NCBI RefSeq assembly: GCF_006874425.1
Contig: NZ_VIJZ01000002.1
Location: forward strand, 496,001-560,000
DNA from: Paenibacillus ottowii
Lineage (GTDB): Bacteria > Bacillota > Bacilli > Paenibacillales > Paenibacillaceae
Direction of reading: 5' to 3'
DNA length: 64,000 bases
Shown: positions 34,031 through 42,438 of the stretch, piece by piece
Numbering within the stretch: position 1 is the stretch's first letter
Layout of the letters: every line of letters starts with the position of its first letter
The notes under the pieces: model-generated
What the model was told of the DNA's origin: nothing
Databases searched by the model: none
What the model saw: only the letters and a program-made list of their open reading frames with translations
Position numbers and translations under genes: made by a program

Positions 34031-36838
34031 CTAGGCTGAAAACTTTGTCCGTCCCGCTGAAAAGTGTGTATTTCCGCCGCGGCGACGGTTACGTCGACCG
34101 CCCCATACACTTCCCGCTCCCATCAGGAATGTTGGAATTCCAGCTGCGACAATAGATAGTGACCATTCACGCAAACCAAGTGGTACCGTTTTGAAAACAG
34201 GCTGCAGCATCGGCACATACATTACAACCAGCATTAGCACGATGGAGGACAGCACGGCGAGCACGAGATAACTATTTTGAAACGGATTACGATGGAAAAC
34301 AGAACGGGAGCTGCGGCAATCAAATACATGAATTAACTGGGCAAGCACTAACGTAGCAAAGGCAACGGACTGCGCTTTAAGCAATTGCCCTGCATCATCT
34401 GGAGCAATCCGTAATGTCAACCAGAAGGCTGCAAGCGTACATAAGCCAATCAACAGACCGCGGCTAATGATTTTCCAGCCCAGTCGACGAGCAAAAATAT
34501 TTTCCTTTGCGCCGCGAGGCTTATGCTCCATAAGATCCTTTTCCGGCTGATCCACACCCAGAGCCATGGCCGGCAAACCATCAGTCACCAGATTTACCCA
34601 CAAAATCTGAATGGGTAGCAGAGGCAGCGGCAGCCCCGCCATCATGGCAAAGAACATCGTCAAAATTTCGCCAACATTGGAGGCGAGTAGATAACGAATG
34701 AATTTACGAATATTCTCGTAAATATTTCGTCCTTCCTCAATGGCCGCTACAATCGTTGAGAAATTATCGTCACTCAGCACAAGCGCAGCCGCCTCTTTGG
34801 TCACGTCTGTGCCTGTAATGCCCATTGCAATCCCGATATCCGACGCCTTGATCGCGGGTGCGTCATTGACGCCATCTCCGGTCATAGCTACGACATGTCC
34901 GCGTCTTTGCAGCGACTTGACGATTCTCAGCTTATGTTCCGGCGACACCCGTGCATACACGGAGACGGAATCAACAGCATTATCCAACGCCGTATCATCC
35001 ATGAGAGACAGTTGCTGTCCTGTCAACACATGTGAGCCGCGTTGGAGAATGCCCAGCTGCTGTGCAATGGCCTCCGCAGTTGTACCATGGTCGCCTGTAA
35101 TCATCACGGTGCGAATGCCAGCACGCCGGCACTTGCCAATGGCCTCGCGAACCTCGCGACGTGGCGGGTCAATCATGCCGGTCAGGCCAATAAAAATCAG
35201 TTGTGTTTCAGCTTCCTCAACCGTAGAGACACGCTCATGCGAGCGAACATCACGGTAAGCAACACCAAGTACACGCAGCGCTTCTGATGCCATACCTTCG
35301 TTGGCTGCCAATACTTTTTGGCGCAGCGTACCCGTTAACGGAACGACATTCCCTTCCCACAAAATGTAAGAGCACTGCCCCAACAAGACGTCCGGCGCTC
35401 CTTTGGCAAATACGATATGTCCCCCCTGGTGCCGTACGAGTACTGACATCCGTTTCCGATCCGAGTCAAACGGAAATTCTCGCTCCCGTGTGTACAGTTC
35501 ATACAGCCCTTGGCGCGTGACTCCGCCCTTGGCAGCTAACGTGACCAGCGCTCCTTCTGTCGGATCACCTTTCAGCTCCCACACAGCGGCAGGTGTCGGC
35601 TCTTTAGTTTTCTTTTTCGAACGCAGCTCATCCATGTCGGCTTGAACAATTTCCGCATTATTACAAAGTACACTGGCTTGCAGCAATCTACGCAAGGATT
35701 GTCCGTTTTTAAGGTCGGCAGGAAGATCTCTGTCCATAATATGACCATGCGGGTCATATCCTTCCCCCGTAACTCCCCAGAATCGACCATCCAGCCATAG
35801 CTTAGTGACTGTCATTTTATTTTGGGTCAGTGTGCCCGTTTTGTCAGAGCAAATGACAGACGCGCAACCGAGCGTCTCTACGGAAGGCAGCTTGCGCACA
35901 ATGGCCTTGCGTTTGATCATACGCTGTACACCCAAAGCGAGTGCAATGGTTACAATCGCGGGCAATCCTTCCGGTATAGCCGCCACGGCCAAGCTCACGC
36001 CGGCCAAAAACATGTTCATGGCTGGCTGACCATGCAAAATGCCCGCTACGACCACGAGCACGGTTAGCGCCAGCGCCACGATAATCAAAATTTTGCCCAA
36101 TTGTTCCAGTCTGTGCTGCAACGGTGTCTCCTGCGACTCCGTATTTTCGATCAGGTCTGCGATCTTCCCCATTTCAGTACTCATGCCTGTACGAATAACC
36201 ACGCCTTGTGCGGTGCCTCTGGTCATCATGGTGCCCATAAAACCGATGTTCTTTTGGTCCCCGAGAGGTACTTCGGCGGCATGAATAGGACGGGAATGTT
36301 TACTCACCGGAACCGATTCACCTGTCAGGGCAGACTCCTCGACATCACAGCCGTTTGTACTCAGCCACCTTACATCAGCGGGGATACGATCACCACTTTC
36401 CAGCAGCACGATATCACCCACGACCAGCTCTCTGGCCTGAACTTGTATTCGTTTGCCGCCTCGCAACACCTTGGCGGTTGGAGCCGAAAGCTGTCTTAAC
36501 GCCCGCAATGAACGTTCAGCTCTGAATTCCTGCACAAAGCCGAGAATTCCATTTAATACAACGATAGCAATAATGGTAATTGCGTCCAAATATTCACCGA
36601 GCAGGCCAGATATCAGGGTCGCTCCCATCAATACAAGCATCATAAAATCCTTGAACTGGTTGAGCAGCAGCAAAAATGCCGAAACACGCTTGCCCTCGCT
36701 CAGCTCATTCCATCCCGTCCTTTCTCTTCGTTCCGCAATCTGTTCCTCCGAAAGACCCTGCTTCGGGTCGACTTCCAGACTAGTTGAAAGCTGTTCATTG
36801 CTTAATTGGTGCCAGTGTGCTTGTTCCATTCTCCCCAA
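34031..36838 (-). CDS. P-type Ca2+-transporting ATPase (type IIA, YloB-like)
   Basis: A membrane calcium pump of 935 residues. The phosphorylation motif CSDKTGTLTQNKMTV, actuator motif LTGESVPV, hinge MTGDGVNDAPAIKASDIGIAMG, and helix-4 motif AAIPEGLPA of type IIA pumps are present. About ten membrane helices are expected, with the last six in the C-terminal third. The C-terminus carries a short Arg/Gly-rich cytosolic extension (WGGRRNRRRGGN). In Bacillus YloB is expressed in sporulation and sits beside yloA/rqcH, as here, in divergent orientation. Confidence 0.94.
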   Translation of the reverse strand: MGRMEQAHWHQLSNEQLSTSLEVDPKQGLSEEQIAERRERTGWNELSEGKRVSAFLLLLNQFKDFMMLVLMGATLISGLLGEYLDAITIIAIVVLNGILGFVQEFRAERSLRALRQLSAPTAKVLRGGKRIQVQARELVVGDIVLLESGDRIPADVRWLSTNGCDVEESALTGESVPVSKHSRPIHAAEVPLGDQKNIGFMGTMMTRGTAQGVVIRTGMSTEMGKIADLIENTESQETPLQHRLEQLGKILIIVALALTVLVVVAGILHGQPAMNMFLAGVSLAVAAIPEGLPAIVTIALALGVQRMIKRKAIVRKLPSVETLGCASVICSDKTGTLTQNKMTVTKLWLDGRFWGVTGEGYDPHGHIMDRDLPADLKNGQSLRRLLQASVLCNNAEIVQADMDELRSKKKTKEPTPAAVWELKGDPTEGALVTLAAKGGVTRQGLYELYTREREFPFDSDRKRMSVLVRHQGGHIVFAKGAPDVLLGQCSYILWEGNVVPLTGTLRQKVLAANEGMASEALRVLGVAYRDVRSHERVSTVEEAETQLIFIGLTGMIDPPRREVREAIGKCRRAGIRTVMITGDHGTTAEAIAQQLGILQRGSHVLTGQQLSLMDDTALDNAVDSVSVYARVSPEHKLRIVKSLQRRGHVVAMTGDGVNDAPAIKASDIGIAMGITGTDVTKEAAALVLSDDNFSTIVAAIEEGRNIYENIRKFIRYLLASNVGEILTMFFAMMAGLPLPLLPIQILWVNLVTDGLPAMALGVDQPEKDLMEHKPRGAKENIFARRLGWKIISRGLLIGLCTLAAFWLTLRIAPDDAGQLLKAQSVAFATLVLAQLIHVFDCRSSRSVFHRNPFQNSYLVLAVLSSIVLMLVVMYVPMLQPVFKTVPLGLREWSLSIVAAGIPTFLMGAGSVWGGRRNRRRGGNTHFSAGRTKFSA

Positions 36839-37058
36839 TTCCCTCCCGGTCAGATAGTCCGTTTCCGTCGGTTGTGCGTAGGATGGCTGCCCGTTATTAT
36901 ATTTTTTGCCGCGATTGCTGATATGCTGGACAGACTTTCTTGATTCAATCTATTCGGACAGGACTTGAAATATCACAAAGCCGCTTAAGTTTTGTCCCAA
37001 AGTTATGTATCATAGAAGGAAGGCGAAAATACATTTGCTTCAAAGGAGAACATACATT

Positions 37059-38807
37059 ATGGCATTGGACGGAATCGTAACCCGCGCTATCGTACACGAA
37101 CTGCAAGCGATCCGGGGCGGGCGCATTAATAAAATACATCAGCCAAACGAGCGCGATATCGTGCTGAACCTGCGGGCACAAGGCGGGAGTGTAAAGCTAT
37201 TGCTGTCGGCTAATCCGACATTCCCGCGTGTACATTTTACAGAGCAGAGCTTTCTCAATCCGACAGAAGCACCCATGTTTTGTATGCTTCTTCGTAAACA
37301 TTGTGAAGGAGGCATTATTGAGAACATCACACAGGTGGGCATGGAGCGCATTATTCATATGGATATACGTCAGCGTGATGAGCTGGGGGATATTTCATTA
37401 AAGCGGATTATTATTGAAGTGATGGGTAGACATAGCAACATTATTTTGCTTGACCCGGAAACAGGTATGATGCTGGATGGCATTCATCATGTTACCCCCT
37501 CTATCAGCAGCTATCGGGTCGTTATGCCGGGCTTTCAATACACGGAGCCTCCCGTACAAAATAAGCTGAATCCGCTAGAAGTCGAAGAAGCAGCCTTCAT
37601 CTCCTCGTATCAAGCAGCCCTTGAGACCGAGGAAGCTCTCAAACGTTGGCTCGTGAACACGTTTACCGGACTTAGTCCGCTTATTGCTGAAGAGATACTG
37701 ATCCGAGCGGCTAATGATGAAACATCTGGTGACAAGGATCGTCGACTGTGGAATACATTCAGTGACATGATGGATGACGTGCGGAATCATCGTTTTCAGC
37801 CAGTATCTGGACTAAATGCACAAGATAAAGTAATATTTTCAGCCATTCCACTGACGTTGATCCAAGGAGAGCGTAAGGAATACACGACCATCAGCGAGTG
37901 TATGGAGGACTTTTTCGGTGAAAAGGCAGAACGGGACACAGTTAAGCAAAAGGTTAGCGATCTGCTGCGGTTTCTGCAAAATGAGCGGAGTAAAAACGTA
38001 AAAAAACTCGACCATCTTCATCAGGATTTGGCCGAAGCGGAAGATGCCGATCAATTTCGGATTTACGGAGAGCTGTTGTTTGCTTCACTGCATGAGGTAA
38101 AAAAGGGGGACAAGGAAGTAACACTCACTAACTTTTATGACGAGGAACAGCGTGCGATCACCATTCCATTGGACCCGCTACTCCCCCCTTCAGATAACGC
38201 ACAGCGTTATTTTAAAAAGTACAACAAATATAAAAACAGTCTGGCTGTTATTGACGAACAATTAGAGAAGACGCACGAAGAAATTCGCTATATGGACAAT
38301 CTTCTTCAGCAGCTAGCCCATGCCTCTATCAACGATATTGAAGAGATTCGTGACGAGCTGGTTCAGCAAGGTTACCTCAGAGATCGAGTAAAAAAAGGAA
38401 AGAAAAAGAAGAAAAATGACCGTCCGACCTTGCACATATATACATCATCCGAAGGCATCGAACTGCTGGTCGGCAAAAACAATTTACAGAATGAATATGT
38501 GACCAACCGACTGGCCGGATCTAACGACACGTGGCTGCATACCAAAGATATTCCAGGGTCACACGTCGTTATTCGTGCCGAGAAATTCGGAGATGCGACG
38601 TTGGAGGAAGCAGCTCAACTGGCTGCCTATTTTAGTCAAGCCAAGCAGTCCAGCAGCGTACCTGTAGACGCCACCTTGATTCGACATGTACGCAAGCCCA
38701 GCGGCGCGAAGCCCGGCTTTGTCATCTACGATCATCAGCGTACGCTCTTTATCACACCTGATGAGGAACTGGTCAAAAAGCTGCCGAATCGTATCAAAAA
38801 CGGCTAG
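37059..38807 (+). CDS. rqcH: Ribosome quality control factor RqcH (NFACT protein, FbpA/YloA)
   Basis: Binds 50S subunits carrying stalled nascent chains and recruits tRNA-Ala to add alanine tails that mark the chain for ClpXP. About 582 residues: NFACT-N domain (MALDGIVTRAIVHELQ), helix-hairpin-helix, a long coiled-coil around 310-410, and the NFACT-R domain with NRLAGSNDTWLHTKDIPGSHVVIR. The older name fibronectin-binding protein refers to homologues. CAAAGGAG lies nine bases before the ATG at 37059. It is divergent from the Ca2+-ATPase gene. Confidence 0.94.
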   Translation: MALDGIVTRAIVHELQAIRGGRINKIHQPNERDIVLNLRAQGGSVKLLLSANPTFPRVHFTEQSFLNPTEAPMFCMLLRKHCEGGIIENITQVGMERIIHMDIRQRDELGDISLKRIIIEVMGRHSNIILLDPETGMMLDGIHHVTPSISSYRVVMPGFQYTEPPVQNKLNPLEVEEAAFISSYQAALETEEALKRWLVNTFTGLSPLIAEEILIRAANDETSGDKDRRLWNTFSDMMDDVRNHRFQPVSGLNAQDKVIFSAIPLTLIQGERKEYTTISECMEDFFGEKAERDTVKQKVSDLLRFLQNERSKNVKKLDHLHQDLAEAEDADQFRIYGELLFASLHEVKKGDKEVTLTNFYDEEQRAITIPLDPLLPPSDNAQRYFKKYNKYKNSLAVIDEQLEKTHEEIRYMDNLLQQLAHASINDIEEIRDELVQQGYLRDRVKKGKKKKKNDRPTLHIYTSSEGIELLVGKNNLQNEYVTNRLAGSNDTWLHTKDIPGSHVVIRAEKFGDATLEEAAQLAAYFSQAKQSSSVPVDATLIRHVRKPSGAKPGFVIYDHQRTLFITPDEELVKKLPNRIKNG

Positions 38808-38830
38808 CTTCCACCCACATATAAAATCCA

Positions 38831-38898
38831 CAAAAAAAGCCCTTTGCCCGTTGCACGTACACTTCTTGTGTTCCATGCGGTAGGCAAGGGGCTTTTCT
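38831..38898. terminator. Bidirectional terminator between rqcH and the PHP gene
   Basis: AAAAGCCCTTTGCC and GGCAAGGGGCTTTT pair with one G-U, around a 34-base loop. A-runs and T-runs lie on the outside, so it serves both convergent genes. Confidence 0.88.
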
Positions 38899-38901
38899 CA
38901 A

Positions 38902-39771
38902 TTACTTTTGTGCAACAGCAGCCTTTCTCAATTCCTCAACAACCTGACCATCCACACTGCGGCTACCCAGATCACCGTGGAAAATCACACCTTGACGTGC
39001 ACCGTGAAAATCCGATCCGCCCGTTGCGATAAGTCCGTAATGCGCTGCCATGGCAGTATATCGGCTCTCGACCTCAGCATCATGATCCGAATGTCGTACC
39101 TCCAACCCTACAGGCTTCGCTGCCTCTATTATGGAACGCACCAGTTCATCATTTCCATACAAGCCGGGGTGGGCCACTACAGGCACCCCTCCTGCTTCAC
39201 GAATCCAGCTTATAGCCTCTGCAGGCTCTACACGAGGTACAGACACATATCCGGGGGTACCTTCTGCCAAGTAACGGTCAAATGCATCCCGCATATCCTT
39301 CGCGTAACCCTTTTGAACCAGCGTATCGGCCATATGCGGACGTCCAATGCTTTCATCCGGCGCCAGCGGTCTGCCCATCGTAGCCAACACCTCATCGAGC
39401 GTGATTTCCACGCCCAAGCTACGCAAGCGGCTCAGAATCAAATCATTACGAGTATCCCGCGCCTGTCTCAGTTTTTCCAACCGCTCCAAAAATACTTTAT
39501 TTCGGTAATCCATAAAATAACCTAATATATGAATATCTTTGCCGCCAGCACGTGTGCTGATTTCCACACCCGGCACCACAGTCATGCCTATGCGTTTTCC
39601 CTCCTCCAAAGCTTCCTCCAGACCGGCCACCGTATCATGATCTGTGATAGCCACACCGGCCAGGCCCTTTTCCTTTGCCCAGCGTACATTATCCGCAGGT
39701 GATTGCATACCATCAGATGCTTGAGTATGTGTATGCAGATCATACCGTTGTGAATTCATCTGTTCCTTCAT
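38902..39771 (-). CDS. PHP-domain phosphoesterase (TrpH/RNase AM-like)
   Basis: A metal-dependent hydrolase of the polymerase-and-histidinol-phosphatase fold. Close relatives (YciV/TrpH) act as 5'-3' exoribonucleases or nucleoside 3',5'-bisphosphate phosphatases. At 289 residues, metal-ligand motifs are DLHTHTQASDG, ITDHDT, PGVEISTRAGGKDIHILGY, VAHPGLY, HSDHD and GSDFHG. The ATG follows the LysR stop by one base, with GGAGG inside the LysR gene, so the two form an operon. The exact substrate is not readable. Confidence 0.88.
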   Translation of the reverse strand: MKEQMNSQRYDLHTHTQASDGMQSPADNVRWAKEKGLAGVAITDHDTVAGLEEALEEGKRIGMTVVPGVEISTRAGGKDIHILGYFMDYRNKVFLERLEKLRQARDTRNDLILSRLRSLGVEITLDEVLATMGRPLAPDESIGRPHMADTLVQKGYAKDMRDAFDRYLAEGTPGYVSVPRVEPAEAISWIREAGGVPVVAHPGLYGNDELVRSIIEAAKPVGLEVRHSDHDAEVESRYTAMAAHYGLIATGGSDFHGARQGVIFHGDLGSRSVDGQVVEELRKAAVAQK

Positions 39772-39772
39772 T

Positions 39773-40729
39773 TCACAAATTCTCCTCCTCTTTCATCTCC
39801 ACAAGCTTGTCCTGTGATTCCGCAAATACGTCCATTTCCTGGTCATGACGACGCAAGTAAGACAGAAAAGTAACTACCGGAATCGGCAACAACGCTGATT
39901 TCAGATGAATTGCATAAAATTCTCGTTTGAAGGTAATATCTGATAGGTTTACAATTTTCAGCAATCCAAGTGCAACCTCATGTTTGACGGAAGAAGGTGA
40001 CAGCATCGTAATCCCCAGCCCTGCTTCTACCGCTGATTTGACTGCTCCAGTGCTGCCCATCTCCATTACGATATCCAGTCGAGAAGCATCTGCACCACGA
40101 CTTTTCAGCCCGTCTTCTATGACTTGTCGTGTACCAGAACCCTTTTCTCTGGCTACAAAAGGATGCTTGAATACATCTTCTAGCACTACTTTTTTAGCCT
40201 TAGCCAGCACATGTCCCGAAGGAACTATCAGCTTCAGTTCGTCCTGCATCACAGTTTCCACCACAATATCCGGGTGTTGAACTGGGGCCTCAATCAGCCC
40301 TAAATTCAATTGATGCTTTAGTATATCATCCATAATTTGAGTCGTATTCATTACATTCATGGCCATGCGTATGTGAGGGTACTCTTGACCAAACGGTCCC
40401 AGCATCCTTGGCACGATATACTCACCAATCGTTAGGCTGGCGCCTATATGCAATCTTCCCTCCAGCATGTGAGTAAAAGCAGACATCGCTTCGTCAGCTT
40501 CCCTGATCAGTTCCATACTTCTTTTCGCAAAAGGCAGTAATGTCGCTCCTGCCTCCGAAAGCTCAATTTTTTTAGTCGATCGGTGCAGTAGCTTCGTGCC
40601 AAAATAATCTTCCAAAGACTGAATTTGCATCGTCACCGCCGGTTGCGTCATGTGCAGCGCTTGCGCCGCCGCCGAGAAGCTTCCGCGCTCCGCTACGGTA
40701 TAAAAAATGTGCAGCTGATGAAAGTTCAT
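39773..40729 (-). CDS. LysR-family transcriptional regulator
   Basis: A 318-residue regulator with the N-terminal winged helix-turn-helix (MNFHQLHIFYTVAERGSFSAAAQALHMTQPAVTMQIQSLE) and a periplasmic-binding-like effector domain. It resembles the CysL/YwfK branch, but the effector is unknown. GGGGAGAG precedes the ATG. It is cotranscribed with the PHP phosphoesterase gene, which it overlaps closely; LysR targets are usually divergent, and none is here. Confidence 0.9.
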   Translation of the reverse strand: MNFHQLHIFYTVAERGSFSAAAQALHMTQPAVTMQIQSLEDYFGTKLLHRSTKKIELSEAGATLLPFAKRSMELIREADEAMSAFTHMLEGRLHIGASLTIGEYIVPRMLGPFGQEYPHIRMAMNVMNTTQIMDDILKHQLNLGLIEAPVQHPDIVVETVMQDELKLIVPSGHVLAKAKKVVLEDVFKHPFVAREKGSGTRQVIEDGLKSRGADASRLDIVMEMGSTGAVKSAVEAGLGITMLSPSSVKHEVALGLLKIVNLSDITFKREFYAIHLKSALLPIPVVTFLSYLRRHDQEMDVFAESQDKLVEMKEEENL

Positions 40730-40837
40730 ACGACAGCCCTCTCCCCTCTGATCTCCCTATCTTAACATAAGAAAAACGTCTGGCGAACAATTTCCGAGTA
40801 AACTTACCGAATTGGGGAGTTATATGTTTTGCAAAAC

Positions 40838-40868
40838 AAAAAAGCATGCAGCTGATAACTGCATACTT
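40838..40868 (-). terminator. Rho-independent terminator after the small unknown gene
   Basis: GTATGCAG and CTGCATGC pair around a seven-base loop, followed by six T residues on the minus strand. Confidence 0.75.
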
Positions 40869-40931
40869 CTACTCAAGTTCGACGGTGTCAATGAGCAGGC
40901 TTTCTAATGGAACCGCTCGCTAAATCACCGT

Positions 40932-41369
40932 TTATTTTTGCTTGCGAGTACTTTTCATCAGTGTCATGCGTCGCGAATGGCGTAGCCACGAATAGTAGGA
41001 CTTCAAGTCCCTTAATTCGATCGTCTCCGACATCCGACCCAAAAAGGTAATGATAATCATCTTATGAAGCGGATTTCCTGCTATGTCCATCTCACCTGGC
41101 AATTCACCAAATTCGGCGACAACGACCAGATCACCATCAATTAAATATACATCCTCTTCATTATGATAATAGGACTCCATCCTGTTTTGCTTTAGGCACT
41201 CCCAAAGCCAGGCGGCGATATGATTCGTCTCGGACTGTTTCTGCTCTACCCGATCTAAATAACGTGTTTTCGCATGATTGGTAATCACGATATCGGCGAC
41301 TTTCTTATCGCCCATCTCCACGTAGAACGGTTCGTATGTACTCCATCGCTGCATTGCCTTGTCACGCAC
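40932..41369 (-). CDS. Small conserved-looking protein of unknown function
   Basis: A 145-residue soluble, basic protein. Around residues 26-100 the pattern ITNHAKTRYLDRV, AWLWECLKQNRM, YLIDGDLVVVAEFG and MIIITFLG resembles the small alpha/beta domain of DUF4258-like proteins (HA..R motif followed by three beta strands). I cannot confirm this by eye. The start is a GTG nine bases after GGGGAG. It has its own terminator. No partner gene suggests a toxin-antitoxin pair. Function unknown. Confidence 0.75.
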   Translation of the reverse strand: MRDKAMQRWSTYEPFYVEMGDKKVADIVITNHAKTRYLDRVEQKQSETNHIAAWLWECLKQNRMESYYHNEEDVYLIDGDLVVVAEFGELPGEMDIAGNPLHKMIIITFLGRMSETIELRDLKSYYSWLRHSRRMTLMKSTRKQK

Positions 41370-41533
41370 GGGATCACTCTCCCCACCAGATAGGTCTTTA
41401 TATCTACCAATATATTCATATGTTACCTCAACAGACCCGGGACTACAAGTTACAAAATTGAAGTATATGGGTGTTTTTTAAAGATTTTTTAGGTCTAACA
41501 GCATTAAGATCAGTATGCGAAAGTCCTGGCTTC

Positions 41534-41571
41534 ACAAAAAAAGCCAGCCCGCAGGCTGACCCTTTTTGAGA
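41534..41571 (-). terminator. Rho-independent terminator after ylbG
   Basis: GTCAGCC and GGCTGGC pair around TGCG, followed by T7 on the minus strand; an AAAAAGG flank extends the stem. Confidence 0.88.
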
Positions 41572-41598
41572 AAATTACAATGTATAGGCAATTAAAGC

Positions 41599-41859
41599 TT
41601 ATATTTCATATTCTTTCATCTTTTCCTTATCGTCGTTGTACTCCGTCCTAATTTCGTTTCGGAAAGAGCGCTCAACCTTACGTACATAGGAAAGTCTGCG
41701 AATATTTTTAACGGTGTCCTCTGCCCGATCCGCATTCATATATATAACTACATATTGCATACGCTTTGAAATATAGTGGACATTTCCGTATTTCTCCAGA
41801 TTGCGGGCAGCCTTGATATCGCTTACCCAAATGATGTACCCTGTCCGCTCGGCAAACAT
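41599..41859 (-). CDS. ylbG: YlbG-family protein (DUF2129)
   Basis: An 86-residue cytosolic protein of the YlbG family, found next to ylbF in many Bacilli. The core GYIIWVSDIKAARNLEKYGNVHYISKRMQYVVIYMN is typical. The molecular function is not established. I start it at the ATG 41859, about nine bases after GGGGAG; an ATG three codons upstream is closer to the site. It lies 34 bases after the ricF stop and shares its transcript. Confidence 0.88.
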   Translation of the reverse strand: MFAERTGYIIWVSDIKAARNLEKYGNVHYISKRMQYVVIYMNADRAEDTVKNIRRLSYVRKVERSFRNEIRTEYNDDKEKMKEYEI

Positions 41860-41893
41860 TCGCTTCATCTCCCCTCCGTATCATTCCTATGGC

Positions 41894-42334
41894 CTATCCG
41901 CAGGAGCATTTCCCTCCGCTGCCGCATCCGCCCTTTTTCACATTCGGATCGTTGCTCGGCACCTTAATGGTCTCGGACACAGAATATGCAATCGTTTCAG
42001 ACATGGCATGAAGCATATCATCCAGCGCTTTTTCAGCCCGCTTGAACTCCCTAACCGCCTCAAATTGTTCCAGTTCCAGTTCAACCGCCTGCACTGCGTC
42101 CTTCGCTTCATGGTAGTTTGGATGAAAATGTCCAAAACGCTCCGTTTCAGCGAAAAGCTCCTTTTTGGCCTCCAGCTTGCGTACACACGCCTGAATAGAC
42201 GGGTCCGCTTCCACACGCTGCTTCCAATATAAATAATCCGATACCTCGAAGGACCGGTTGACCATATCGCCCAATTCATAGGCGTTAATAAGCACTTCTG
42301 CCATATTGACCGTGTTTAACTCGGCTACGCTCAT
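41894..42334 (-). CDS. ylbF: RicF (YlbF), subunit of the RicAFT RNA-processing complex
   Basis: A DUF964-family helical protein of about 146 residues. In Bacillus the YlbF-YmcA-YaaT (RicAFT) complex binds [4Fe-4S] clusters and directs RNase Y maturation of mRNAs; it is needed for competence, sporulation and biofilm formation. The helical core (VLINAYELGDMVNRSFEVSDYLYWKQ) is followed by a Cys-rich end, GGCGSGGKCSCG, a plausible cluster-ligand segment. The other two subunits are not in this window. The start could also be the ATG three codons upstream (42343). Confidence 0.9.
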   Translation of the reverse strand: MSVAELNTVNMAEVLINAYELGDMVNRSFEVSDYLYWKQRVEADPSIQACVRKLEAKKELFAETERFGHFHPNYHEAKDAVQAVELELEQFEAVREFKRAEKALDDMLHAMSETIAYSVSETIKVPSNDPNVKKGGCGSGGKCSCG

Positions 42335-42438
42335 GAATGTCATCTCGCTTTATATAAAGTTCTACCCAATATAAGTAGACTCATTTATCATACCACATCC
42401 TTCTATTGAGAAGAAGGAGTTTCATGCACTTCCTGACA

